NCBI GenBank assembly: GCA_032622095.1
Contig: CP136061.1
Coordinates: forward strand, 10,493,287 to 10,557,286
Direction of reading: 5' to 3'
DNA: 64,000 nucleotides
Source of the DNA: Siphonodentalium dalli
Lineage: Eukaryota > Mollusca > Scaphopoda > Gadilida > Siphonodentaliidae
Shown: piece by piece, positions 45,001 to 58,610 of the stretch
Layout of the letters: each line of letters begins with the position of its first letter
Numbering within the stretch: position 1 is the first letter of the stretch
The notes under the pieces: generated by a model
The model's database searches: none
What the model was told of the DNA's origin: nothing
Seen by the model: only the letters and a program-made list of their open reading frames with translations
Made by a program: the position numbers and the translations under genes

Positions 45001-48000
45001 TCACACCGTTAAACTTAAACGATTGTATTGTATAGCGGTATATTACTCACAACGTTAAACTTAAACGATTGTATTGTATAGCGGTATGTTACTCACCGTT
45101 AAACTTAAACGATTGTATTGTATAGCGGTATGTTACTCACACCGTTAAACTTAAACGATTGTATTGTATAGCGGTATGTTACTCACACCGTTAAACTTAA
45201 ACTATTGTATTGTATAGCGGTATGTTACTCTCACCGTTAAACTTAAACGATTGCTATTGTATAGTGGTATGTTACTCACAACGTTAAACTCAAACTATTG
45301 TATTGTATAGCGGTATGTTACTCTCACCGTTAAACCTAAACGATTGTATTGAATAGCGGTATGTTACTCACAACGTTAAACTTAAACGATTGTATTGTAT
45401 AGCGGTGTGTTACTCACACCGTTAAACTTAAACGATTGTATTGTATAGCGGTATGTTACTCACAACGTTAAACTTAAACGATTGTATTGTATAGCGGTAT
45501 GTTACTCACAACGTTAAACTTAAACTATTGTATTGTATAGCGGTATGTTACTCACAACGTTAAACTTAAACGATTGTATTGTATAGCGGTATGTTACTCA
45601 CAACGTTAAACTTAAACTATTGTATTGTATAGCGGTATGTTACTCTCAACGTTAAACTTAAACGACTGTATTGTATAGCGGTATGTTACTCTCACCGTTA
45701 AACCTAAACGATTGTATTGTATAGCGGTATGTTACTCACAACGTTAAACTTAAACGATTGTATTGTATAGCGGTATGTTACTCACACCGTTAAACTTAAC
45801 GATTGTAGTGTATAGCGGTATGTTACTCACACCGTTAAACTTAAACGATTGTATTGTATAGCGGTATGTTACTCACACAGTTAAACTTAAACGATTGTAG
45901 TGTATAGCGGTATGTTACTCACACCGTTAAACTTAAACGATTGTATTGTATAGCGGTATGTTACTCACACCGTTAAACGATTGTATTGTATAGCGGTATG
46001 TTACTCACACCGTTAAACTTAAACGATTGTAGTGTATAGCGGTATGTTACTCACACAGTTAAACTTAAACGATTGTAGTGTATAGCGGTATGTTACTCAC
46101 ACCGTTAAACTTAAACGATTGTATTGTATAGCGGTATGTTACTCACACCGTTAAACTTAAACGATTGTATTGTATAGCGGTATGTTACTCACACCGTTAA
46201 ACTTAAACGATTGTATTGTATAGTGGTATGTTACTCACACCGTTAAACTTAAACGATTGTAGTGTATAGCGGTATGTTACTCACACCGTTAAACTTAAAC
46301 GATTGTATTGTATAGCGGTATGTTACTCTCACCGTTAAACTTAAACGATTGTAGTGTATAGCGGTATGTTACTCACACCGTTAAACTTAAACGATTGTAG
46401 TGTATAGCGGTATGTTACTCACACCGTTAAACGATTGTATTGTATAGCGGTATGGTACTCACACCGTTAAACTTAAACGATTGTAGTGTATAGCGGTATG
46501 TTACTCACACCGTTAAACTTAAACGATTGTATTGTATAGAGGCATGTTACTCACACCGTTAAACTTAAACGATTGTATTGTATAGCGGTATGTTACTCAC
46601 ACAGTTAAACTTAAACGATTGTAGTGTATAGCGGTATGTTACTCACATCGTTAAACGATTGTATTGTATAGCGGTATGGTACTCACACCGTTAAACTTAA
46701 ATGATTGTATTGTATAGCGGTATGTTACTCACACCGTTAAACTTAACTGATTGTATAGCGGTATGTTACTCACACCGTTAAACGATTGTATTGTATAGCG
46801 GTATGGTACTCACACCGTTAAACTTAAATGATTGTATTGTATAGCGGTATGTTACTCACACCGTTAAACTTAACTGATTGTATAGCGGTATGTTACCCAC
46901 ACCGTTAAACTTAAACGATTGTATTGTATAGCGGTATGTTACTCACACCGTTAAACGATTGTATTGTATAGCGGTATGTTACTCACACCGTTAAACTTAA
47001 ACGATTGTAGTGTATAGCGGTATGTTACTCACACCGTTAAACGATTGTATTGTATAGCGGTATGTTACTCACACCGTTAAACTTAAACGATTGTAGTGTA
47101 TAGCGGTATGTTACTCACACCGCTAAACGATTGTATTGTATAGCGGTATGTTACTCACACCGTTAAACTTAAACGATTGTAGTGTATAGCGGTATGTTAC
47201 TCACACCGTTAAACGATTGTATTGTATAGCGGTATGTTACTCACACCGTTAAACTTAAACGATTGTATTGTATAGCGGTATGTTACTCACACCGTTAAAC
47301 TTAAACGATTGTATTGTATAGCGGTATGTTACTCACACCGTTAAACTTAAACGATTGTATTGTATAGCGGTATGTTACTCACACCGTTAAACTTAACCGA
47401 TTGTATTGTATAGCGGTATATTACTCACACCGTTAAACATAAACGATTGTATTGTATAGCGCTATGTTACTCACACCGTTAAACTTAAACTATTGTATTG
47501 TATAGCGGTATGTTACTCACACCGTTAAACTTAAACGATTGTATTGTATAGCGGTGTGTTACTCTCACCGTTAAACTTAAACTATTGTATTGTATAGCGG
47601 TATGTTACTCACACCGTTAAACGATTGTATTGAATAGCGGTATGTTACTCACACCGTTAAACGATTGTATTGTATAGCGGTATGTTACTCACATCGTTAA
47701 ACTTAAACTATTGTATTGTATAGCGGTATGTTACTCTCACCGTTAAACCTAAACGATTGTATTGTATAGCGGTATGTTACTCACACCGTTAAACTTAAAC
47801 GATTGTATTGTATAGCGGTATGTTACTCACACCGTTAAACTTAACCTATTGTATTGTATAGCGGTATGTTACTCACACCGTTAAACGATTGTATTGTATA
47901 GCGGTATGTTACTCACACCGTTAAACGATTGTATTGTATAGCGGTATGTTACTCTCACCGTTAAACTTAAACTATTGTATTGTATAGCGGTATGTTACTC

Positions 48001-51000
48001 ACACCGTTAAACGATTGTATTGTATAGCGGTATGTTACTCACACCGTTAAACGATTGTATTGTATAGCGGTATGTTACTCACACCGTTAAACTTAAACTA
48101 TTGTATTGTATAGCGGTATGTTACTCACACCGTCCAACTTAAACGATTGTATTGTATAGCGGTATGTTACTCTCACCGTTAAACTTAAACGATTGTATTG
48201 TATAGCGGTATGTTACTCACACCGTTAAACTTAAACGATTGTATTGTATAGCGGTATGTTACTCACACCGTTAAACTTAAATGATTGTATTGTATAGCGG
48301 TATGTTACTCACACCGTTAAACTATTGTATTGTATAGCCGTATGTTACTCTCACCGTTAAACTTAAACGATTGTATTGTATAGCGGTATGTTACTCACAC
48401 CGTTAAACTTAAACGATTGTATTGTATAGCGGTATGTTACCCACACCGTTAAACTTAAACGATTGTATTGTATAGCGGTATGTTACTCACACCGTTAAAC
48501 TTAAACGATTGTATTGTATAGCGGTATGTTACTCAGACCGTTAAACGATTGTATTGTATAGCGGTATGTTACTCACACCGTTAAACTTAAACGATTGTAT
48601 TGTATAGCGGTATGTTACTCACACCGTTAAACTTAAACGATTGTATTGTATAGCGGTATGTTACTCACACCATTAAACGATTGTATTGTATAGCGGTATG
48701 TTACTCACACAGTTAAACTTAAACGATTGTATTGTATAGCGGTATGTTACTCACACAGTTAAACTTAAACGATTGTAGTGTATAGCGGTATGTTACTCAC
48801 ACCGTTAAACGATTGTATTGTATAGCGGTATGTTACTCACACAGTTAAACTTAAACGACTGTATTGTATAGCCGTATGTTACTCACACCGTTAAACTTAA
48901 ACGATTGTATTGTATAGCGGTATGTTACTCGCACCGTTAAACCTAAACGATTGTATTGTATAGCGGTATGTTACTCACACAGTTAAACTTAAACGACTGT
49001 ATTGTATAGCCGTATGTTACTCACACCGTTAAACTTAAACGATTGTATTGTATAGCGGTATGTTACTCGCACCGTTAAACCTAAACGATTGTATTGTATA
49101 GCGGTATGTTACTCACACAGTTAAACTTAAACGATTGTATTGTATAGCGGTATGGTACTCGCACCGTTAAACCTAAACGATTGTATTGTATAGCGGTATG
49201 TTACTCTCACCGTTAAACTTAAACGATTGTATTGTATAGCGGTATGTTACTCACACCGTTAAACTTAAACGATTGTATTGTATAGCGGTATGTTACTCAC
49301 ACCGTTAAACGATTGTATTGTATAGCGGTATGTTACTCACACCGTTAAACTTAAACGATTGTATTGTATAGCGGTATGTTTCTCATACCGTTAAACTTTA
49401 ACGATTGTAGTGTATAGCGGTATGTTACTCACACCGTTAAACTTAAACGATTGTATTGTATAGCGGAATGTTACTCTCACCGTTAAACTTAAACGATTGT
49501 AGTGTATAGCGGTATGTTACTCACACAGTTAAACTTAAACGATTGTATTGTATAGCGGTATGTTACTTACACCGTTAAACTTAAACGATTGTATTGTATA
49601 GCGGTATGTTACTCACACCGTTAAACTTAAACGATTGTATTGTATAGCGGTATGTTACTCACACAGTTAAACTTAAACGATTGTATTGTATAGCGGTATG
49701 TTACTCACACAGTTAAACTTAAACGATTGTATTGTATAGCGGTATGTTACTCACACCGTTAAACGATTGTATTGTATAGCGGTATGTTACTCACACCGTT
49801 AAACTTAAACGATTATATTGTATAGCGGTATGTTACTCACACTGTTAAACTTAAACGATTGTATTGTATAGCGGTATGTTACTCACACCGTTAAACTTAA
49901 ACGATTGTATTGTATAGCGGTATGTTACTAACACCGTTAAACTTAAACGATTGTATTGTATAGCGGTATGTTACTCACACCGTTAAACTTAAACGATTGT
50001 AGTGTATAGCGGTATGTTTCTCACACCGTTAAACCTAAACGATTGTATTGTATAGCGGTATGTTACTCACACCGTTAAACTTAAACGATTGTATTGTATA
50101 GCGGTATGTTACTCTCACCGTTAAACTTAAACGATTGTAGTGTATAGCGGTATGTTACTCACACAGTTAAACTTAAACGATTGTATTGTATAGCGGTATG
50201 TTACTTACACCGTTAAACTTAAACGATTGTATTGTATAGCGGTATGTTACTCACACCGTTAAACTTAAACGATTGTATTGTATAGCGGTATGTTACTCAC
50301 ACAGTTAAACTTAAACGATTGTATTGTATAGCGGTATGTTACCCACACAGTTAAACTTAAACGATTGTATTGTATAGCGGTATGTTACTCACACCGTTAA
50401 ACGATTGTATTGTATGGCGGTATGATACTCACACCGTTAAACTTAAACGATTGTATTGTATAGCGGTATGTTACTCACACTGTTAAACTTAAACGATTGT
50501 ATTGTATAGCGGTATGTTACTCACACCGTTAAACTTAAACGATTGTATTGTATAGCGGTATGTTACTCACACCGTTAATCTTAAACGATTGTATTGTATA
50601 GCGGTATGTTACTCACACCGTTAAACTTAAACGATTGTAGTGTATCGCGGTATGTTACTCACACCGTTAAACCTAAACGATTGTATTGTCTAGCGGTATG
50701 TTACTCACACCGTTAAACTTAAACGATTGTATTGTATAGCGGTATGTTACTCACACCGTTAAACTTAAACGATTGTATTGTATAGCGGTATGTTACTCAC
50801 ACCGTTAAACTTAAACGATTGTATTGTAGAGCGGTATGTTACTCACACCGTTAAACTTAAACGATTGTATTGTATAGCGGTATGTTACTCACACCGTTAA
50901 ACTTAAACGATTGTATTGTATAGCGGTATGTTACTCACACCGTTAAACTTAAACGATTGTAGTGTATAGCGGTATGTTACTCACACCGTTAAACTTAAAC

Positions 51001-54000
51001 GATTGTATTGTATAGCGGTATGTTACTCACACCGTTAGACCTAAACGATTGTATTGTATAGCGGTATGTTACTCACACCGTTAAACTTAAACGATTGTAT
51101 TGTATAGCGGTATGTTACTCACACCGTTAAACTTAAACGATTGTATTGTATAGCGGTATGTTACTCACACCGTTAAACTTAAACGATTGTATTGTATAGC
51201 GGTATGTTACTCTCACCGTTAAACCTAAACGATTGTATTGTATAGCGGTATGTTACTCACACCGTTAAACTTAAACGATTGTATTGTATAGCGGTATGTT
51301 ACTCTCACCGTTAAACCTAAACGATTGTATTGTATAGCGGTATGTTACTCACACCGTTAAACTTAAACGATTGTATTGTATAGCGGTATGTTACTCACAC
51401 CGTTAAACTTAAACGATTGTATTGTATAGCGCTATGTTACTCACACCGTTAAACTTAAACGATTGTATTGTATAGCGGTATGTTACTCACACCGTTAAAC
51501 TTAAACGATTGTATTGTATAGCGGTATGTTACTCACACCGTTAAACTTAAACGATTGTATTGTATAGCGGTATGTTACTCACAACGTTAAACTTAAACGA
51601 TTGTATTGTATAGCGGTATGTTACTCACACCGTTAAACGATTGTATTGTATAGCGGTATGTTACTCACACCGTTAAACTTAAATGATTGTATTGTCTAGC
51701 GGTATGTTACTCACACCGTTAAACTTAAACGATTGTATTGTATAGCGGTATGTTACTCGCACCGTTAAACCTAAACGATTGTATTGTATAGCGGTATGTT
51801 ACTCACACCGTTAAACTTAAACGATTGTATTGTATAGCGGTATGTTACTCACACCGTTAAACTTAAACGATTGTATTGTATAGCGGTATGTTACTCACAC
51901 CGTTAAACTTAAACGATTGTATTGTATAGCGGTATGTTACTCTCACCGTTAAACCTAAACGATTGTATTGTATAGCGGTATGTTATTCACACCGTTTAAC
52001 TTAAACGATTGTATTGTATAGCGGTATGTTACTCTCACCGTTAAACCTAAACGATTGTATTGTATAGCGGTATGTTACTCACACCGTTAAACTTAAACGA
52101 TTGTATTGTATAGCGGTATGTTACTCTCACCGTTAAACTTAAACGATTGTATTGTATAGCGCTATGTTACTCACATCGTTAAACTTAAACGATTGTATTG
52201 TATAGCGGTATGTTAATCACACCGTTAAACCTAAACGATTGTATTGTATAGCGGTATGTTACTCACACCGTTAAACTTAAACGATTGTATTGTATAGCGG
52301 TATGTTACTCTCACCGTTAAACTTAAACGATTGTATTGTATAGCGCTATGTTACTCACACCGTTAAACTTAAGCGATTGTATTGTATAGCGGTATGTTAC
52401 TCACACCGTTAAACTTAAACGATTGTATTGTATAGCGCTATGTTACTCACACCGTTAAACTTAAACGATTGTATTGTATAGCGGTATGTTACTCACACCG
52501 TTAAGCTTAAACGATTGTATTGTATAGCGGTATGTTACTCACACCGTTAAACTTAAACGATTGTATTGTATAGCGGTATATTACTCACACCGTTAAACTT
52601 AAACGATTGTATTGTATAGCGGTATGTTACTCACACCGTTAAACTTAAACGATTGTATTGTATAGCGGTATGTTACTCTCACCGTTAAACCTAAACGATT
52701 GTATTGTATAGCGGTATGTTACTCACACCGTTAAACTTAAACGATTGTATTGTATAGCGGTATGTTACTCTCACCGTTAAACCTAAACGATTGTATTGTA
52801 TAGCGGTATGTTACTCACACCGTTAAACCTAAACGATTGTATTGTATAGCGGTATGTTACTCACACCGTTAAACTTAAACGATTGTATTGTATAGCGGTA
52901 TGTTACTCACAACGTTAAACTTAAACGATTGTACTGTATAGCGGTATGTTACTCACAACGTTAAACTTAAACGATTGTATTGTATAGCGGTATTTTACTC
53001 TCACCGTTAAACCTAAACGATTGTATTGTATAGCGGTATGTTACTCACACCGTTAAACTTAAACGATTGTATTGTATAGCGGTATGTTACTCACAACGTT
53101 AAACTTAAACGATTGTATTGTATAGCGGTATGTTACTCACACCGTTAAACTTAAACGATTGTATTGTATAGCGGTATGTTACTCACACCGTTAAACTTAA
53201 ACGATTGTATTGTATAGCGGTATGTTACTCACACCGTTAAACCTAAACGATTGTATTGTATAGCGGTAGGTTACTCACACCGTTAAACTTAAACGATTGT
53301 ATTGTATAGCGGTATGTTACTCACAACGTTAAACTTAAACGATTGTATTGTATAGCGGTATGTTACTCACACCGTTAAACTTAAACGATTGCATTGTATA
53401 GCGGTATGTTACTCACACCGTTAAACTTAAACGATTGTATTGTATAGCGGTATGTTACTCACACCGTTAAACTTAAACGATTGTATTGTATAGCGGTATG
53501 TTACTCACACCGTTAAACTTAAACGATTGTATTGTATAGCGGTATGTTACTCACACCGTTAAACTTAAACGATTGTATTGTATAGCGGTATGTTACTCGC
53601 ACCGTTAAACCTAAACGATTGTATTGTATAGCGGTATGTTACTCAAACCGTTAAACTTAAACGATTGTATTGTATAGCGGTATGTTACTCACACAGTTAA
53701 ACTTAAACGATTGTATTGTATAGCGGTGTGTTACTCACACCGTTAAACCTAAACGACTGTATTGTATATCGGTATGTTACTCACACCGTTAAACTTAAAC
53801 GATTGTATTGTATAGCGGTATGTTACTCACACCGTTAAACTTAAACGATTGTATTGTATAGCGGTATGTTACTCACACCGTTAAACTTAAATGATTGTAT
53901 TGTATAGCGGTATGTTACTCTCACCGTTAAACCTAAACGATGATATTGTATAGCGGTATGTTACTCACACCGTTAAACTTAAACGATTGTATTGTATAGC

Positions 54001-55141
54001 GGTATGTTACTCTCACCGTTAAACCTAAACGATTGTATTGTATAGCGGTATGTTACTCACACCGTTAAACCTAAACGATTGTATTGTATAGTGGTATGTT
54101 ACTCACACCGTTAAACTTAAACGATTGTATTGTATAGCGGTATGTTACTCACAACGTTAAACTTAAACGATTGTATTGTATAGCGGTATGTTACTCTCAC
54201 CATTAATCCTAAACGATTGTATTGTATAGCGGTATGTTACTCACACCGTTAAACTTAAACGATTGTATTGTATAGCGGTATGTTACTCACAACGTTAAAC
54301 TTAAACGATTGTATTGTATAGCGGTATGTTACTCACACCGTTAAACTTAAACGATTGTATTGTATAGCGGTATGTTACTCACACCGTTAAACTTAAACGA
54401 TTGTATTGTATAGCGGTATGTTACTCACACCGTTAAACCTAAACGATTGTATTGTATAGCGGTAGGTTACTCACACCGTTAAACTTAAACGATTGTATTG
54501 TCTAGCGGTATGTTACTCACAACGTTAAACTTAAACGATTGTATTGTATAGCGGTATGTTACTCACACGTTAAACTTAAACGATTGTATTGTATAGCGGT
54601 ATGTTACTCACACCGTTAAACTTAAACGATTGTATTGTATAGCGGTATGTTACTCACACCGTTAAACTTAAACGATTGTATTGTATAGCGGTATGTTACT
54701 CACACCGTTAAACCTAAACGATTGTATTGTATAGCGGTATGTTACTCACACCGTTAAACTTAAACGATTGTATTGTATAGCGGTATGTTACTCACACCGT
54801 TAAACTTAAACGATTGTATTGTACAGCGGTATGTTACTCACACCGTTAAACGATTGTATTGTATAGCAGTATGTTACTCACACCGTTAAACCTAAACGAT
54901 TGTATTGTATAGCGGTATGTTACTCACACCGTTAAACTTAAACGATTGTATTGTATAGCGGTATGTTACTCACAACGTTAAACTTAAACGATTGTATTGT
55001 ATAGCGGTATGTTACTCACACCGTTAAACTTAAACGATTGTATTGTATAGCGGTATGTTACTCACACCGTTAAACTTAAACGATTGTATTGTATAGCGGT
55101 ATGTTACTCACACCGTTAAACTTAAACGATTGTATTGTATA
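27019..55141. repeat. 46-bp satellite array, first block (about 600 units)
   Basis: The unit contains ACGATTGTATTGTATAGCGG, TATGTTACTCACACCGTT and AAACTTAA. Shorter 40-bp units lack either ACTTAA or TTGTAT. The first two units (27019-27121) are longer, with GCAGAAAGA in place of part of AAACTTAA. Variant types cluster by position, and long multi-unit blocks recur. No supported gene lies within it. A 100-N gap interrupts it. Confidence 0.98.
42466..42565. other. Assembly gap (100 N)
   Basis: Exactly 100 N inside the satellite, the usual placeholder for a gap of unknown size. True array length is therefore unknown. Frames crossing it are meaningless. Confidence 0.99.
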
Positions 55142-56932
55142 TAGTGTAGTGACTTAGCGACAAAATTTTGTCATATCGGAACGGACTGGCCAAAAGTGCC
55201 ATTTTTTTATATTATGTCAAGTTAGGTGTGCTCTTTCAGAAAGTGAACTAGAAACAGGTTTCTGATCAATATTAACCCTTGTTTCCAGTATAAATCCAAG
55301 ATGGCGGCCAAATTCAATCATTATTTCACCATGACGTTCCAACTGGTATACAATTTAAGGCACATGCATAATAAAGGCGTCATTCCATCCGGCATTGTCA
55401 TATTTTGAAGATATTAGCAATCCAGGCTGACCAAATTTGAAAATTATCACTTTTTGGACCAAAAGCATGAAATTTTGTCATAAAATCATTCTCGTTTCAA
55501 TTATTTCTGAATAATAAACAGACAATTTCTCAAAACTGTTTCAGTGCAGATCAACGGTTAAGATCTTACAAATTTCCGAATAGTATACTGCAAACAAAAT
55601 ATACAATATCTAGGACAAATTCGTAACCATATTTTGGACATTTTGGATTATGTTAACCCTCACCCCAAAAATCATGAATTTTTTTTTTGTGATAAACATC
55701 CGATAGAACATGGATGCGAATCTATAAAGGGCACTATTCGATCACATTTCTAAATACTGTAATTGTGATTACACACACAATGACCAAAGTTGAAAGTTAC
55801 AACTTTTTCGACTAAAATATGCAATTTGGTAAGAAAATCCTCGTCATTTCAAATATTTTGGTCCAATAATTGGTCATTTACACATAGGATATTTACGATA
55901 GTTCAAAATGTTTGGTCTTAAATGTTTTGGACATATATACTGAAAACAATGAATACATTTTCTGTGGTTAATATGTAACAACGTTTCAGAAAATGTGGTT
56001 TATGTTACCCCTCACCCCAAAAATCACGAAAATGTGACTTGGTTGTAAAGATTCAATAAATCTTTGGTTAAATCTTATAAAGTGAGTTTGTCGATGACAA
56101 TTAGTCATATATTGTTATGTAACAATCTCATTGACAGTATACTGTTTAAATTTACAATTGTATGCCTAATAACAGCTATATTTTATGGTAAAATAACCAT
56201 CATTTCAAATATTTTCAACCAATATATGGGCAATTTCTCAAACATTTCCCAAGATCGTATACCACATGCGGCCTTGAAAGTTTCGAAAATGACTGTCGAA
56301 TGAATACAACACCTTTAAAGGTGAATACATGTCATGTCTTGGTGAAATAGAATAAAATTCTAAAAATCTATTATACCATAAATAATTTGAAGGTTTTGAC
56401 TTATATAATCTACAAATGTAGCATACAAGAGGGGGTATATATAGACATGTAGTTCAGATCACAACTTTAATTTGTCTATCAATAATAAACATAACATAAA
56501 GATGGTCTATCTTTGTTTATACTCTGTTCTTAAATTCACGTTTGTTATGTTGTACCTGTATAACTATAATGTGCACAGTCTGATCATACCAGCAGATATA
56601 TAGCAACTCATAGATTGTCATGTTATAATCACCGGTGACCATGTTGATACATTGAACAAATATTTTAGGCATTCTTAATATCACAATTACAACTGCATAA
56701 TTATGAGCATGGTAAATCAGCTATTGCACATTCGCACCTGTTACAAGTTTGGGATTTGCAACAACACTTGATGAGTTCTGAACACGCAGCTGCAGCTTCT
56801 GGTAATGTAGTCCACCATGGTTTACATCCATGATCTTCAACTGTCCATTCCCAGTCATGCGGGCCATGTATTGGAATTGTTATGTCATGACAAGTGTACC
56901 ACAATCCTGTCTGGTTTATGGCTCATTTCATA
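55142..56932. repeat. Left inverted arm of the foldback transposon
   Basis: It pairs with the right arm from the tip inward to AAGTGTACCACAATCCT at about 56888. It contains about three diverged ~350-bp repeats, marked by AAAAT-C-TCGTTTCAA-TATTT near 55485, 55835 and 56185, and by CCCTCACCCCAAAAATCA near 55658 and 56012. The inner end encodes the Cys-rich tail of the gene on the minus strand. Confidence 0.9.
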
Positions 56933-57840
56933 TGCTGTATTAGGGCCCCTTTTGAGCGACAAGTTTTGGAGAATTCTCTTCATATGCCTCGTTATCAGCA
57001 ACTTTTGACAACCGTTGTTATAATTAATGGTAATGAAATGTTCGAGTTCTTTGAAAATATATGAGGACTAATCTAGTTGAATAAAAGGTTGATTCGCCTA
57101 TAGAAGAAATGTACATGTATCTGTGATAACGGGATAATATTTCCATGCTATCCAGAAACGTTTTCTGCCCTTTATATGGAAGAACAAAGTGGTATCAAAA
57201 CCAGATATCGAATGAAAATTGGGTACTGATAACAATTGTCATCGCCCAGAGCGGAAAATGTGCTGTTGTCATGGTACAATGTTTTAGTTTTGCCTGTTCC
57301 TAGAAAAACACATGTATCACCACCACTGTTAGCATCCGTAAACTTTGAAAACAGACCGATGACCATTACCAGGACATCTGTGTCAACAATCCGAGCACGG
57401 ATGGTCGTCAGCCCACAAGAAAGCGCATGGATAATGTGCGGCACAATTCTAATATCAGCTTCCTCCTGACAACAGTTTCTCAAGATTTACTAGGAAGAAT
57501 TTGCTATTTTGAGAGTTGACGAACATTCTGTCATGTTTAACACTTTATCATCACGTTCTGACGCATTACTTGTCAGGAATACAAAAAGTTCAAGCTTATT
57601 GTCAGAATGACGGAGGAAGTCGTTCCATTTTTTTGGAATCTTAGTTTGGCCACCAACTTTTCGTCCAAGACCTATACCACGATTCTCACTAGTGCTGCCG
57701 TTTGTGCTGCCTTCAAAATACCTATCCCACACAACACACATGCCATTAACACTTCTTAGTTTGTAGAGTAGAAACTCCTTCAAAATACCTATCCCACACA
57801 ACACACATGACATTAACACTTCTTAGTTTGTAGAGTAGAA
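56701..57840 (-). pseudogene. Transposon gene, C-terminal two thirds (broken)
   Basis: In reading order on the minus strand it shows FLLYKLRSV, VWDRYFEGSTNGSTSENRG, TKIPKKWNDFLRHSDNK, then after a frame break EEADIRI and VDTDVLVMV, FLGTGKTK, and in another frame GFDT and KRFWIAWK. It ends with a cysteine-rich tail (WWTTLPEAAAACSELIKC, CNRCEC). I recognise this order from a repeat-borne protein family common in invertebrates (E-E-A-D-T-R, V-D-T-D-V, then a Cys cluster); its biochemical role is not known to me. Several frame breaks and a 65-bp internal duplication (57715-57840) show that it is inactive. Confidence 0.8.
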
Positions 57841-57959
57841 ACTTCATTGGTGACTGTGTAATAATTAAAAGTACATGTAGATCTTATCGCAGGCACAATT
57901 ATATGCACAAGAACGCCTCCATCAAATATCTTGCACGTACTTCCAATATTTTATTTCTT

Positions 57960-58610
57960 GTAATAGTGTGTTCGAACAACATTTGGGCAGTTCAAAAAAC
58001 CCGAAATCGCTTCTCCGCTATTCCAAACGATCAAGTGCAGGAACAGGAGAACATCAAATTGAAAGGAAATGGAGCGTTGATAGGTTTAACAGAGAGCTCA
58101 TCAACAATAACGAGATGGCTACAACTCCCCGAACCAGATGTGTTTTTCTCTCATGAGAGTCGGCTATTTCCCCCGCCTTATCAACGGGAGGTAAATTCAA
58201 GGGGACACAATCTGATTTGCTGGGATGTATCCGGGAAGCAATTGGAGATATATCGGACCCACCTAAAAATGTTCAGTGCAAGATATTTGATGGAGGCTTT
58301 CTTGTGGATATGATTGTACCTGCGATATAGTATCTACTTTTAATGATTACGCCCAGTCACTAATAAAGTTTCTACTCTACAGACTAAGAAGTGTTACTGT
58401 CATATATATGTGGTGTGGGACATATGAAACGAGCTGCCTACCAGGTAGGATTGTGGTACACTTATGTCATGCCAAGCTGCAGTTGTGTGCTCAGAACTCA
58501 TTAAGTGTTGTTGCAAATCACAAACTTGTAACAGATGCAAATGTGAAAACGCTGATTTACCATACACAGAGTTATGTAGATGTAATTGTGTGCTTAAAAT
58601 ATTTGTTCAA
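57960..58610 (+). pseudogene. Transposon gene, N-terminal part plus Cys-rich tail (inverted, broken)
   Basis: The plus strand shows FSAIPNDQVQEQENIKLKG and ALIGLTESSSTITRWL, then in another frame SDLLGCIREAIGD and FDGGFLVDMIV, ending in FLLYRLRSV at about 58370. This is the earlier part of the same protein family found on the minus strand at 56701-57840. After a missing middle, the Cys-rich tail reappears (CSELIKCCCKSQTC, LYHTE-like region, CRCNC) at about 58480-58600. It is clearly non-functional because the middle is absent and frames are shifted. Confidence 0.78.

Noticed and set aside
56064-56303. 79-residue frame in the left transposon arm, and 59756-60007 in the right
   Set aside because: They lie in the repeated non-coding arm; no domain is seen and the mirrored arm does not keep the frame.
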